A program made the translations under genes and the position numbers. This document shows, piece after piece, positions 17,752-27,275 of a stretch of 64,000 bases of DNA (positions are counted from its first letter, which is position 1; each line of letters begins with the position of its first letter). The DNA is taken from NCBI RefSeq assembly GCF_013523165.1, contig NZ_JAAMQI010000003.1, positions 1 to 64,000 of the forward strand, read 5' to 3'. Origin of the DNA: Pseudomonas entomophila (GTDB taxonomy: Bacteria > Pseudomonadota > Gammaproteobacteria > Pseudomonadales > Pseudomonadaceae). Under the pieces are notes generated by a model that did no database searches, had not been told where the DNA came from, and saw only the letters and a list, made by a program, of their open reading frames with translations.

Positions 17752-18122
17752 CCCTTGGCCGCCATCGCCGTGACTTCCACGCGCATGCCCGGCACGGCCA
17801 GCTCGGCGACGCCGACGGCGGCACGAACGGGCCAGGGCTTCTTGAAGAAGCGCTGGTACACCTCGTTGAAGGCGGCGCGATCGGCCATGTCGGTGAGGTA
17901 GATGGTCAGGTGCAGGACACGGCCCAAGGAGCTGCCGGCTTGCTCGAGGGCGTCCTTCAGGGCCTGCAAGGTGCATTCGCTCTGCGCGGTGATGCTGCCC
18001 AGCTCGAGGCTGCCATCGGCGCGGGTCGGGATCTGGGTGGTCACCAGCAGGTCGCCGAAGCCGGCCACGTCGGAGGAGATCGATTCAGGGTCGGCGTCGG
18101 GCTTGAACGTGAGGTTGGCCAT
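17748..18122 (-). CDS. RidA/YjgF/Rid family protein
   Basis: About 124 residues of the Rid family, which hydrolyse reactive enamine/imine intermediates or related substrates. The C-terminal signature 'PVRAAVGVAELAVPG..VEVTAMA' carries the conserved arginine and Gly-x-x-Val-Glu pattern. The first ATG (18128) overlaps its AAGGA ribosome-binding site. The second, at 18122, is spaced five bases from it and is preferred. Its coupling with a TonB receptor suggests a shared catabolic or siderophore role, but this is inference. Confidence 0.87.
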   Translation of the reverse strand: MANLTFKPDADPESISSDVAGFGDLLVTTQIPTRADGSLELGSITAQSECTLQALKDALEQAGSSLGRVLHLTIYLTDMADRAAFNEVYQRFFKKPWPVRAAVGVAELAVPGMRVEVTAMAAKG

Positions 18123-18284
18123 GGGCATTCCTTGTGCGTGGGGAGGAAAAGACAGCGCAGCCTACGCGAGCGCAAGGACGGGGTCGAGCGGGGAAGGGCG
18201 GTGTTCGGCGCGAGGCGTGCCGCCGACAGGGTCAGTCAGAAGACGAAAGCGGCCACGGGCTGGGCCTGTGGCCTGTGCAGCGGC

Positions 18285-18836
18285 TCACTGGCCGTAGGTG
18301 CCCACCAAGGTCTGCGCCCCCAGTGCATGCCCGTTCAGCGCCTTCATCAGGCCATCCCGGTCCAGGCCGGAGGGTAGCTGGGTCGGCGGCAGGTCGCTGG
18401 CGATCAGGGTCAGCACGTAGTGATGCGGGTTGTCGTCCTGGGGCGGGCAGGGGCCTTTGTAGGTCTCGGCGCCGGTGGAGTTGCGCCCGACGGTCAGCCA
18501 GTTCGAGCGGAACCGCGCCGCGCCGGCATCCAGTTTGCGCATGCGTGCATCGATGTTGTAGGCCACCCAGTGCACGACCCCCAGGCCTTTGTTGCCGTCG
18601 GGGTCGACCATCACCAGCGCGACCGAGCGCGTGCCCTTGGGCAGGTCGTACCAGCGAACGGCAGGCGACCAGTCCTTGCCACCGTCGCCGCACGATGGCC
18701 CCTTGCCGACCAGTTCCAGGGGCAGTGCCTTGCCGCTGTCGAACGAGTCCGACTCGATCTTCAGCGAATCGGCGTGGACGACGGGGCTGGCGGCGAAGGT
18801 CAAGGCGATCACGCAGGCAGGCAAGAGTGATTTCAT
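18285..18836 (-). CDS. YbhB/YbcL family PEBP-like protein, exported
   Basis: A 183-residue phosphatidylethanolamine-binding-protein-like protein. A Sec signal peptide spans residues 1-22 (cleavage near VHA-D). Family motifs are 'SPAVRWYDLPKGTRSVALVMVDPD' and 'GVVHWVAYNI', followed by 'YKGPCPPQDDNPHHYVLTLIA', which includes the conserved P-P-x-x-x-P-H-H anion-binding segment. The physiological role in bacteria is unclear. It stands alone. Confidence 0.88.
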   Translation of the reverse strand: MKSLLPACVIALTFAASPVVHADSLKIESDSFDSGKALPLELVGKGPSCGDGGKDWSPAVRWYDLPKGTRSVALVMVDPDGNKGLGVVHWVAYNIDARMRKLDAGAARFRSNWLTVGRNSTGAETYKGPCPPQDDNPHHYVLTLIASDLPPTQLPSGLDRDGLMKALNGHALGAQTLVGTYGQ

Positions 18837-18997
18837 GAGGGCGACGTCTCCGATGGCGATCGTAGGGCGGATCAGGCGGCGAGCGCCTGTCCACGTTACT
18901 CATACGGTAGACAGTTTTCGCGCGGTCCGCCGTCTGCCCTGCGATATTCACCGCGCGTCCTGGCCCCACCTGCAAGCGTTCGGCCGTGAGCGAGGCG

Positions 18998-20332
18998 CTA
19001 GCTGACGAGGTCGGCTTGCTTGCGGCGTGTCTCGTGCTCGGCGCCGTGCAGGTCTGCAGACGCTGGCGCGTCCAGTTCGACCGGCTCGCCGTGCTCCATG
19101 GCCGCGTGCATCAGGTCTTCGGTCACCCGCAGTTCGGCGCCGGTGAACGAGGAGGTGGTCGCCGGCGTGAACGGCGACGAGGCCACGGGTGCGGGCCGCT
19201 CGGTACGGCGCCAGAGGAAGAACGCGACCATCGCCGCATTGATCGCCGCGAAGGCCCAGAACAACCCGGCCTCGCCGAACCGGTTCATGACCGAGGAGAT
19301 CGCCAGCGGGCTCATCGCCGAGCCCAGCGAGTTGATCAGCAGCAGGCCCTGGATCATCGGCACCAGCTCCTCGGCCGGTGCACGGTCGGCCGCATGGCTC
19401 ACGGCCACCGGGTAGATCGCGAAGATGCCACCACCGAGCAGGAACAGTGCGCCCATCAGCAGGTAAGGCGAGGACGGCATGACCAGGATCGCCAGCGACA
19501 GGACCACGCACAGGCTGCCCAGGGCAATCAGTACGGTCTGCCGGTCGCGACGATCGGACCAGCGTCCGACCGGGTATTGCAGCACCATGGCGCCCAGGAT
19601 GGCACAGGCCATCATGTGCCCGACCTCGGTGATGTCCATGCCGATGCGTTGCAGGTACAGCGGCAGCAGGGTATAGACCGCCGCGATGGCCACGCCTGAG
19701 CCGAAGCAGCCGATCAGGCCGGTCGGGGTCACGCCCAGCAGCTGGCGCGGCTTGAGCGGCTCGACCTTCTCCAGCAGCGGCGAGGCGCGTGGCAGGATCA
19801 CGATCGGCACCACCGAGAGCGACGCCAGCATGGCCGCGACCATGAACGGGGCGGTGTCGCCCCAGCCGGCCAGCTCGCCCAGCTTGAGCTGGCCCAGCAT
19901 GCCCGAACCGTACAATGCGATCATGTACAGCGCCAGCAGGCGCCCGCGCACCTTCGGGGCCGCCGCCAGCAGCAGCCAGCTTTCGATCACCAGGAACACC
20001 CCGACCGTGGCCCAGCCGCCGATCAGGCGCAGCACGGCCCAGGCCCAGGGATCGTAGAGCAGGCTTTGCAGCAGGATGGTCACGGCGATCAGCGAGGCGA
20101 AGCTGCTGTAGGCGCGGATGTGGCCGATGCGCAGGATCAGCCGATCGTTGAACAGCGCGCCCAACGTCAGGCCGATGAAATAGGCCGACGAGACGATACC
20201 GATCATGGTGGCCGATTCACCCGCGGCATCCAGGCGCAAGGTGGTGAGGGACGACAGGAAGCCATAGCCGAGACCGACGATGAACAACCCGAGCAGCGGT
20301 GCCAGCGCCATCGCCAGCAGATGCGGAGACAT
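18998..20332 (-). CDS. MFS transporter, YcaD-like
   Basis: A 444-residue major facilitator with about twelve hydrophobic segments over residues 1-385. It then has a hydrophilic C-terminal tail of ~60 residues rich in Ala, Glu and Thr. The loop 'GRWSDRRDRQTVL' between helices 8 and 9 is the typical MFS motif. The overall pattern resembles YcaD and related exporters of unknown substrate. The long charged tail is longer than usual for the family. No regulator lies beside it. Confidence 0.85.
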   Translation of the reverse strand: MSPHLLAMALAPLLGLFIVGLGYGFLSSLTTLRLDAAGESATMIGIVSSAYFIGLTLGALFNDRLILRIGHIRAYSSFASLIAVTILLQSLLYDPWAWAVLRLIGGWATVGVFLVIESWLLLAAAPKVRGRLLALYMIALYGSGMLGQLKLGELAGWGDTAPFMVAAMLASLSVVPIVILPRASPLLEKVEPLKPRQLLGVTPTGLIGCFGSGVAIAAVYTLLPLYLQRIGMDITEVGHMMACAILGAMVLQYPVGRWSDRRDRQTVLIALGSLCVVLSLAILVMPSSPYLLMGALFLLGGGIFAIYPVAVSHAADRAPAEELVPMIQGLLLINSLGSAMSPLAISSVMNRFGEAGLFWAFAAINAAMVAFFLWRRTERPAPVASSPFTPATTSSFTGAELRVTEDLMHAAMEHGEPVELDAPASADLHGAEHETRRKQADLVS

Positions 20333-20618
20333 ACAGACCTCAAGAGAAATAGGCAGACGGACGCCCGTCCAGAAGCACCCGGCGTCTTCAGGACGAAGAC
20401 CAAGAAGGGGCCGATCGAGGCTGTAGGGAGCCGCTGGAAAGGTGCGCGGATTCTAGCCAAATCGCCTCGGCAAGGGGATGGGGCGAGCGGTCTTTTTCGC
20501 ACCTCCCTGGTGCGACCGGATGCCGCAGGTAGCGCCATGCCCTGCCTGATGTGCGAACCGGTTGCCGAGGCAGGTGGCCACCCCCTAGGATGAACGGTTT
20601 CCAGGAAGAGACTCTGCC

Positions 20619-21494
20619 ATGCTGGCTTCGCTGATCGCCATTCTGTCGCCCGTGTTCATCGTCGCCGGGCTGGGCTTCGCCTGGATCCGCAGTGGGGCCG
20701 ACTACCCCACGGCGTTCGTCGCCCGGCTGGTGATGAACATCGGCACGCCCTGCCTGGTGCTGTCCACCCTCAGCCGCACGCACCTCGACCCTCAGGCCTT
20801 CACCAGCATGGCATTGGCCTGTACCGCAGGGCTGGCGATCATGGGCGTGCTCGGTTGGGCGATCAGCCGCCTGACGGGCCGGCACTGGCGGGTGCTGGTG
20901 CCGGCCTTCATGTTCCCGAACACCGGCAACATGGGCTTGCCGATCAGCCTGTATGCCTTCGGCGATTCAGGCCTGGCCCTGGCCGTGGCGTTCTTTCTCA
21001 CCTTGTCGACCTTCCAGTTCACCCTGGGGATCGTGCTGTCGGGCGGCGCCGCGTCGTTCAGGTCGCTGGTGCGCAACCCCATCGTGATCAGCCTGGTGCT
21101 GGCCCTGCCGGTGATCTTTTTCGATCTGCACCTGCCACGCTGGCTGGCCAACACCGTCGACCTGCTCGGCGGCATGACCATCCCGCTGATGCTGCTGACG
21201 CTGGGCGTGTCGCTGGCCAGCCTGCGGTTGCGTCAGGTCGGCAGCGGGCTGGCACTGGGCGGGCTGCGGATCGTCCTGGGCGCGGCGGTGGGGTGGGGCG
21301 TGGGGCATGCACTGGCGCTGCAACCGCTCGAACAGGCCGTGCTGGTGATGCAGTCGGCCATGCCCGTGGCGGTGTTCAACTACCTGCTGGCGATTCGCGC
21401 CAATCAGTCGCCGGAGCAGGTGGCCAACCTGGTGATGTGTTCCACCGCCCTGTCGTTCGTGCTGCTGCCGGTGATCCTGGCCTGGTTGCTGTAG
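20619..21494 (+). CDS. AEC family (auxin efflux carrier-like) transporter
   Basis: A 291-residue inner-membrane protein with ten predicted hydrophobic segments and the family pattern 'NIGTPCLVLSTL' early, 'FPNTGNMGLPISLYAFG' in the middle and 'QSAMPVAVFNYLLA' near the end. Bacterial members move malate, malonate or other organic anions; the substrate here is not evident. An AGGAAGAGA ribosome-binding site precedes the ATG. It converges on the enoyl-CoA hydratase gene with only 3 bp between stops. Confidence 0.87.
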   Translation: MLASLIAILSPVFIVAGLGFAWIRSGADYPTAFVARLVMNIGTPCLVLSTLSRTHLDPQAFTSMALACTAGLAIMGVLGWAISRLTGRHWRVLVPAFMFPNTGNMGLPISLYAFGDSGLALAVAFFLTLSTFQFTLGIVLSGGAASFRSLVRNPIVISLVLALPVIFFDLHLPRWLANTVDLLGGMTIPLMLLTLGVSLASLRLRQVGSGLALGGLRIVLGAAVGWGVGHALALQPLEQAVLVMQSAMPVAVFNYLLAIRANQSPEQVANLVMCSTALSFVLLPVILAWLL

Positions 21495-21497
21495 CGC

Positions 21498-22610
21498 CTA
21501 CCAGCAGCCACCGTGCCGCGCCCAGGGCCGGCTCTCCGGGGAGAACCCCTCGAAGAAGCGTTGCGCGCGCTGTCGGGGCAGATCGGCCAGGGTGGGCGGG
21601 TTCCAGTGCGGCGTGCGGTCCTTGTCCACCAGCAGAGCGCGCACCCCCTCGAGCGCATCGCCCTGCTCGAACCATTGCTCGATCAGGTGCAGCTCCAGCG
21701 CGAAGCAGGTTTCCAGCGGCAGCTCACGTCCGTAGCGGATCAGCTCGAGCGCCACTGCCATGGCCGTGGGTGAGCACGCCTCCAGGTGCCGAGCGGTCGC
21801 CAGGGCCCAGTCGTGGCTGTCGCCGATGCTGACCGCGCGCAGTTGCTCGAGCATGCTCGGCACGTCAGACAGCCCGAAATAGTGATCGATCACCGGGCGC
21901 AGCCCCTTGAGCGGTGCGTCGGGCAGGATCTGGGTACCGAAGCGGGCCAGCACGCCTTGCAGGTCTTTGAGCGGTACGGTGCCGAAGGTCAGTCGGTCCA
22001 GGCGGTCGTCCAGCGCGGCCAGCTTGCGGCTGTCCAGGTACCAGTCGGCCAACCCGCAGAACAGGGCGTCGGCCGCACCGATCGAGTGGCCGCTGACGGC
22101 CAGGTAGGTACCCAGTTCGCCCGGCAGGCGCGACAGGAAGTAGCTCGAGCCGGCATCCGGGAAGCCGCCCAGTGTCACCTCCGGCATGCCGATCCGGCTG
22201 CGTTCGGTGACGATGCGCAGGTCGGCCGCCTGGGCCAGGGCCATGCCGGCGCCCAGGGTGTAACCGTCCATGAGCACCACCACCGGTTTGCGGTAGCGGT
22301 GAAGGGCCAGGTCCAGGGCGTATTCTTCGCGAAAGAAATCACGGTGCACGCTGTCGCCGGCCGTGTAGCTGTCGCAGAGCATGCGCAGGTCGCCTCCGGC
22401 GCAGAAGCCCTTGCTGCCTGCGCCGCGCAGCATCACGGCAACGATGTCGGGGTCGTCCGCCCAGGTGTCAAGCTGGCGCCGCAGCGTGCGCACCATGCTC
22501 AGGGTCAGGGCGTTGAGCCCTTGGGGGCGGTTGAGGGTGAGGTGGCCGATGCCATTGCGAACATCGATCGATACATTGCCTGCATGCAGCGCAGAAACGG
22601 CAGCGCTCAT
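21498..22610 (-). CDS. Enoyl-CoA hydratase/isomerase family protein (3-hydroxyisobutyryl-CoA hydrolase-like)
   Basis: A 370-residue crotonase-fold protein longer than typical enoyl-CoA hydratases (~260), as is usual for 3-hydroxyisobutyryl-CoA hydrolases of valine breakdown. The oxyanion-hole motif 'GSKGFCAGGDLR' is near residue 71, and 'GMPEVTLGGFPDAGSSYFLSRLPG' (catalytic Glu and Asp) near 140-163. The extra C-terminal domain is present. It appears monocistronic, so pathway context is missing and a different short acyl-CoA substrate is possible. Confidence 0.82.
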   Translation of the reverse strand: MSAAVSALHAGNVSIDVRNGIGHLTLNRPQGLNALTLSMVRTLRRQLDTWADDPDIVAVMLRGAGSKGFCAGGDLRMLCDSYTAGDSVHRDFFREEYALDLALHRYRKPVVVLMDGYTLGAGMALAQAADLRIVTERSRIGMPEVTLGGFPDAGSSYFLSRLPGELGTYLAVSGHSIGAADALFCGLADWYLDSRKLAALDDRLDRLTFGTVPLKDLQGVLARFGTQILPDAPLKGLRPVIDHYFGLSDVPSMLEQLRAVSIGDSHDWALATARHLEACSPTAMAVALELIRYGRELPLETCFALELHLIEQWFEQGDALEGVRALLVDKDRTPHWNPPTLADLPRQRAQRFFEGFSPESRPWARHGGCW

Positions 22611-22884
22611 TATTGTCTCCCTGTCGTCTGATCACGTTCCTTCTACGAGACATCCGGCGCAGGGCGCGCGGACGCTCATAAGGTCGGACAACAGCGGACG
22701 CGCTAATGCTTAGTCGATCAGCAGGTTGGCAAGGTATGTGAGAGTCAAGGGCAGCGCCGGCGGGTTTTCCGGCGAGGGGCGCCCGTCAGGTTGTATCCAG
22801 TGTCTCTCACACTTGAGGTATTCGCTCACCTCGAAACACCGACTGGGTCAGGGCGCCGAGGTCCAGGCTCCACCGCCAGCGACC

Positions 22885-23889
22885 TCAGCGTGCCTTGCGC
22901 CCGCTGACGAAGTGCGCGATGTCGTTGAAGCCAGGGGTCGACGCGTGCCCGGGCGTGACCAGCGAATCGATGAACGCTTCATCCTCGGCGGTAAGGGTCA
23001 CCTCCAGGGCGCCGGCATAGGTGTCCCACTGCGCCTCGGTACGTGGGCCGACGATGGCCGAGCTGACCAGGCGGTTGTTCAGCACCCAGGCGATGGCGAA
23101 CTCGACGATGCCCACGCCCTTGGCCTCCACGTGGGCCTGGATGCGCTGGGCGACGGTCAGCGACTCCTGGCGCCATTCGACCTCCAGGATGCGCTTGTCC
23201 TGGCGGCCTGCGCGGCTGCCGGCCTCGGGCGTGCTGCCGGGGGCGTACTTGCCGCTCAGCACGCCACGGGCCAGCGGGCTGAACGGGACGATGCCCAGCC
23301 CGTGGAAGGCGGCGGCGGTGAGTTGCTCCGGCTCGGCCTGGCGGTTGACGATGTTGTACAACGGCTGGCTGACCACCGGCTTCTCCACGCCCAGGCGCTC
23401 GGCCACGTGGCACAGCTCGGCGATGCGCCACCCACGGAAGTTGGAGACGCCCCAGTAGCGGATCTTGCCCTGGCGCAGCAGGTCGCCCATGGCGCGCACG
23501 GTTTCTTCCAGTGGCACCTGGTGGTCCTCGCGGTGCAGGTAGTAGATGTCCAGGTAATCGGTGCCCAGGCGCGACAGCGAGGCGTCGATGGCATTGAACA
23601 CGTGCTTGCGCGACAGGCCGCTGGCATTGGGCCGGTCGGCAGCGCCATAGCCGACCTTGGAGGCCACCACCCAGTCGTCGCGCCTGCGTGCCACCGCCTG
23701 GCCGACGAGCGTTTCGGAGCGCCCGCCGTTGTAGACGTCGGCGGTGTCGATGAAATTCACGCCCTGGTCCCAGGCCTTGTCGATGATGCGCAGGGCCTCG
23801 TCGTCCCCCGTCTGTTCGCCGAACATCATGCTGCCCAGGGTCAGGGCGGACACCTGCAGGCCACTTTGGCCCAGTGCACGGTAGATCAT
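22885..23889 (-). CDS. Aldo/keto reductase
   Basis: A 334-residue NADPH-dependent aldo/keto reductase with the TIM-barrel tetrad visible: Asp and Tyr in 'FIDTADVYNGGRSE' (residues ~46-59), Lys in 'VASKVGYG', and His in 'YYLHRED'. The C-terminal 'IVGPRTEAQW' binds the adenosine phosphate of NADPH. It resembles YajO/YhdN-type general reductases. It stands alone, with about 270 bp of gene-free DNA downstream. Confidence 0.9.
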   Translation of the reverse strand: MIYRALGQSGLQVSALTLGSMMFGEQTGDDEALRIIDKAWDQGVNFIDTADVYNGGRSETLVGQAVARRRDDWVVASKVGYGAADRPNASGLSRKHVFNAIDASLSRLGTDYLDIYYLHREDHQVPLEETVRAMGDLLRQGKIRYWGVSNFRGWRIAELCHVAERLGVEKPVVSQPLYNIVNRQAEPEQLTAAAFHGLGIVPFSPLARGVLSGKYAPGSTPEAGSRAGRQDKRILEVEWRQESLTVAQRIQAHVEAKGVGIVEFAIAWVLNNRLVSSAIVGPRTEAQWDTYAGALEVTLTAEDEAFIDSLVTPGHASTPGFNDIAHFVSGRKAR

Positions 23890-24122
23890 GTCGAAGGTCC
23901 TTTTTCAGTGAGGGGAGGAGTGTCGAGCGGCACGCGACACGGTGCAAGCGGTTCATGGTAGCGGCGCGTACCGGCGAGTCACGGCACGTGCCGTATCGGG
24001 GGACGTCACCGTAGGGTAGCCTCAAGGGCGATTCGATGGCACCGGAACTTTCCTGCGCCCGACCACACAACTGACTGTAGCTTGCAGCTTGCAGCCTCCC
24101 ACTTCCCAGCAGAGGATCGACA

Positions 24123-25196
24123 GTGGATTCATTGACACAAGCCGTACTCGGCGCCGCGCTCCAGGGGACGGTACTCGGGCGGATACAGGGGCGACGCTCG
24201 CTGGTCTATGGCGCCGCGCTGGGCACCTTGCCGGACCTAGACGTGATGATCCGCTACGCCGATCCTGTCTCGAGCATGACGTATCACCGTGGTTTCTCGC
24301 ATTCGCTCTTCATGCTCACGGCCGTCGCGCTGCTGCTCGCCTGGCTGGTGGCCTGGCTCGGGCAGCGCTACTGGCCGGACAAACCGTATCACTGGCCCCG
24401 ACTGTTCCTGGCCTTCTGGCTGGTCCTGATCACCCACCCTGTGCTCGATGCCTTCACCGTGTACGGCACGCAACTGCTGTGGCCGCTCACCGTCACGCCG
24501 CAGAGCTGGTCGGGCGTGTTCATCGTCGATCCGGTCTATACCTTGCCCATGCTGGCGGCGGTGGTCTATGCCGCGTGCAAGGGGATGACGGCGCGCAGCA
24601 TGGCCTGGCTGCTGGGCACCGTGCTGTTCGGCGCGGCCTACCTGGGCGCAGGCACGGCAGCGCGGGCAGGGGCCGAGCACCGGTTCGCCGCCTCGTTGCA
24701 GCGTCAGGGCGTGGAGGTCACCGAGGTCAAGGCCATGCCGCTGGCGTTCACGTCGCTGGTGTTTCGCGTCTTGGCCAAGACGGCCGACGGTCACTACTAC
24801 GAAGGGGTCGGCAGCGTGTTCGATCGCGACCCGCCCGAGCAACTGCGCCAGCCCCGCCATCTGGAACTGGCCGCCGCCCTGCAGGGGGTGCCCTTGCATG
24901 AGCGACTTCGCTGGTTCACCGGCGACTGGCTGCGCTACGACGTGATCGATGATCAACTGGTGGTGACGGACCTGCGCATGGGCATGCCAGGCCATTACAC
25001 CTTCCGCTTCATCATGGCCCGGCGCGACGCACAAGGCGCCTGGCAGCCGATCGTGCCGACGCGCGCGCCCGGCGGTGGCACGCGTTCGCTGTTGCGTTCG
25101 GACGTGCTGGGGCAGGTCTGGCACCGCATCTTCGACCAGCGCCCGCCCTTGCCCCTGGCCCGCTGGGCCTCCCAGGGGCAGGAGCAGGGCGGTTGA
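24123..25196 (+). CDS. YdjM-like membrane-bound metal-dependent hydrolase family protein, GTG start
   Basis: A 357-residue protein starting at a GTG with AGAGGA upstream. It matches the YdjM/DUF457 family: 'MDSLTQAVLGAAL', 'GTLPDLDVMIRY', 'YHRGFSHSL' and 'LITHPVLDAFTVYGTQLLWP' carry the Asp/His metal-site pattern between membrane helices. The C-terminal ~180 residues are a soluble domain. The biochemical activity is not established for the family. Its stop overlaps the TTG start of the TraX-like gene. Confidence 0.85.
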   Translation: MDSLTQAVLGAALQGTVLGRIQGRRSLVYGAALGTLPDLDVMIRYADPVSSMTYHRGFSHSLFMLTAVALLLAWLVAWLGQRYWPDKPYHWPRLFLAFWLVLITHPVLDAFTVYGTQLLWPLTVTPQSWSGVFIVDPVYTLPMLAAVVYAACKGMTARSMAWLLGTVLFGAAYLGAGTAARAGAEHRFAASLQRQGVEVTEVKAMPLAFTSLVFRVLAKTADGHYYEGVGSVFDRDPPEQLRQPRHLELAAALQGVPLHERLRWFTGDWLRYDVIDDQLVVTDLRMGMPGHYTFRFIMARRDAQGAWQPIVPTRAPGGGTRSLLRSDVLGQVWHRIFDQRPPLPLARWASQGQEQGG

Positions 25197-25900
25197 GTGC
25201 CCGCGCCGCAGGGCTCGACCTGGTCAAGTGGGTGGCCTTGCTGAGCATGCTGTGCGATCACCTGCGCTACCTCTGGCCCGGCCTGCAAGGCCTGGCACTG
25301 CCGGGCCGCCTGGCCTTTCCGCTGTTCTGCCTGGCCATCGCCTGGCACGTCGGGCGAACGGGGCCGGGTACGTTCCGCACGGCGCGGCATGGTCGCTACC
25401 TGGCATGGATGGTGGTCTTCAGCCTCGTCTCCGAGCCGGCCTACCGCTGGCTGGACACCGGCTCGCCGACGCTCAACGTGATGCCGACGCTGACCCTGGG
25501 CGTGCTGGTGGCCTATGGCGTTCACGTCGAGGACCGCCTGGCACGACTCGGTGCAGCCCTGGCGCTGCTGATCGCCTTGCTGACCAGCTCCAGCTTGATG
25601 TACGGCCTGCCCGGCGTGCTGTTGCCTGCCGGTTGGCTGCTGGCACTGCGCTCAGGTGGGGTGGGCACGGCGGTGCCGGTTGTCCTGGTGGTCGCAGGCA
25701 ACCTAACCAGCGATGGGCTGCGGGCCCATGCACTGGAGCCACAGGGGGCGCTGGTGCTGGCGGCCGCTGCCTGTTCCGTTCCGATAGGGCTGGCGTTGCT
25801 GCGTCAGGAAGGCATCAGGGTCTGGCCGGTGGGGCGCTGGGCCTATGGGTTCTACCCTGTGCACCTGGTGGCCATCCGGTGGTTGCAAGGGGTGATCTGA
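25193..25900 (+). CDS. TraX family membrane protein, TTG start
   Basis: A 235-residue protein with about eight hydrophobic segments and the TraX opening 'LDLVKWVALLSMLCDHLRY', then 'GRLAFPLFCLAIAW' and a final 'WAYGFYPVHL'. In F plasmids TraX acetylates pilin; chromosomal homologues are probably acyltransferase-type membrane enzymes of unknown substrate. Translation is inferred from the TTG overlapping the preceding stop as TTGA, since no ATG precedes the conserved N-terminus. Confidence 0.82.
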   Translation: MSARAAGLDLVKWVALLSMLCDHLRYLWPGLQGLALPGRLAFPLFCLAIAWHVGRTGPGTFRTARHGRYLAWMVVFSLVSEPAYRWLDTGSPTLNVMPTLTLGVLVAYGVHVEDRLARLGAALALLIALLTSSSLMYGLPGVLLPAGWLLALRSGGVGTAVPVVLVVAGNLTSDGLRAHALEPQGALVLAAAACSVPIGLALLRQEGIRVWPVGRWAYGFYPVHLVAIRWLQGVI

Positions 25901-25966
25901 GGGTCGCCGCATCGACCGGGCAGGGCGCAGTGCCTGGACGGATGAGGCGGCGCATGGCCAGCTTGG

Positions 25967-25994
25967 CAGGGTCAGGTGCACGGCCCTGACCCTG
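25967..25994. terminator. Strong hairpin between convergent genes
   Basis: A perfect 10-bp stem (CAGGGTCAGG at 25967-25976 with its complement at 25985-25994) and an 8-base loop. It is placed between the ends of two convergent genes. No T-run follows on either strand, so intrinsic termination is uncertain. Confidence 0.45.
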
Positions 25995-26000
25995 ACCGTC

Positions 26001-27050
26001 TCACTCCTTCTGAGCGTCGACGATCGCCAGTGCATCCGGCTCCGGCCCGGCTGGCCAGCGCGTGGACACCGTCCAGTTGGACGTGTCGATCACCGCGATC
26101 TCGTCCCCGCCACTGATGGCCACATAGGCATGCTTGCCATCGGTCGACACCGTCGCCCCGATCGGCAAGGCCTCGGCGCCCAGTTGGGTACGACGGTATT
26201 GAGCACCTTCCTTGGTCAGGCCGATGCGCTTGATCTCGCGCTGTGCTGCCACGTCCATCACCGCCAGTTCGGCCGACTTGGCACAGGTCACCAGGGCGTA
26301 TTTGCCGTCCGGGGTCATCGCGATGCGGATGGGGAACACGCCGGTGCGGATTCGCTCGGTGACTTCCAGGCGCTTGGCATCGACGATGGCCACGTCGTTG
26401 CCGTCGCGGTTACTGACCCAGATCTGCGTCCCGGCCGGGTTGATGGCGATCCCTTCGGTGCCATTGCCGGTGGGCACGGTGGCGATCTTGCGCTTGGCCT
26501 GCAGGTCGACCACCGACAGCGTGCCGTTCTCGACATGGGTCACGTAGGCACGCTGGCCATCCGGGGACAGCGCGACCATGTGCGGTTTGCCGTCGCCGAC
26601 GTCGATCGAGTCCAGCACCTTGCCCTGGACGACGTCCACCACCAATAGGCGCTGGCTGTCTTCGGTGGTCACCACCACACGCTGGCCGTCGGGCAGGAAG
26701 CGGATGCCATGGGGGCGTGCGTTCTCGCCCAGGTCGATGGTGCGTGCCACCTTGCGCCCTGGCCAGTCCAGCACGCTCAGGCTGTTGTTGGCCTGGTTCG
26801 GGGCGCCGTAGTTGCCCACCACGGCCAGTCGTCGGTCGCCCGACACGGCCACTTCGTGAGGCCCGGTACCGACCGGGAAGGTCAACACCGGATGACCGTC
26901 TTCGGTGTTCAAGGCCGAGACCGTGGCGCCAGCCTTGTTGCCGACCAGCAGCACGTCATCGGCGTGCGCCAGGGGGATGCCGCCAAGCAGCAGGCCTGCC
27001 AGCGCGAGCGGGCGCGCATGCAGACGCAGCAGGGGTAGTGAGAAACGCAT
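26001..27050 (-). CDS. Secreted YVTN-type beta-propeller protein
   Basis: A 349-residue protein with a Sec signal (cleavage near AHA-DD) and seven-bladed propeller repeats. These are recurring 'D...V...I..G..P..vavspDG...yVt...' units, for example near 'VVGNYG', 'GKPHMVALSPDGQRAYVTH' and 'PIRIAMTPDGKYALVT'. These proteins often act as periplasmic scaffolds or with quinoprotein and metal systems. I chose the ATG at 27050 because AAGGAG lies seven bases before it and the signal peptide starts there; the frame is open further upstream. Confidence 0.85.
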   Translation of the reverse strand: MRFSLPLLRLHARPLALAGLLLGGIPLAHADDVLLVGNKAGATVSALNTEDGHPVLTFPVGTGPHEVAVSGDRRLAVVGNYGAPNQANNSLSVLDWPGRKVARTIDLGENARPHGIRFLPDGQRVVVTTEDSQRLLVVDVVQGKVLDSIDVGDGKPHMVALSPDGQRAYVTHVENGTLSVVDLQAKRKIATVPTGNGTEGIAINPAGTQIWVSNRDGNDVAIVDAKRLEVTERIRTGVFPIRIAMTPDGKYALVTCAKSAELAVMDVAAQREIKRIGLTKEGAQYRRTQLGAEALPIGATVSTDGKHAYVAISGGDEIAVIDTSNWTVSTRWPAGPEPDALAIVDAQKE

Positions 27051-27275
27051 GTCCAATCTCCTTGTAAGGCACGGGTGTCCAGTGCAGAGGCACTGACCGT
27101 GTGACTGGGCAAGGGATTTTGGAGTTCGACTGGATCGCGGGGGCGGGGTGGAGCAGGGGGACAAGCGGATGGCAGGGCATCAAGGCCGACCGAGGCGCGT
27201 CACAGGACGTGCACGCCCCTCAGGTCGGTCATCGCGCGTCGGCATGAAGGCGCCGACGCGCAGGCGTGGGCGGGC

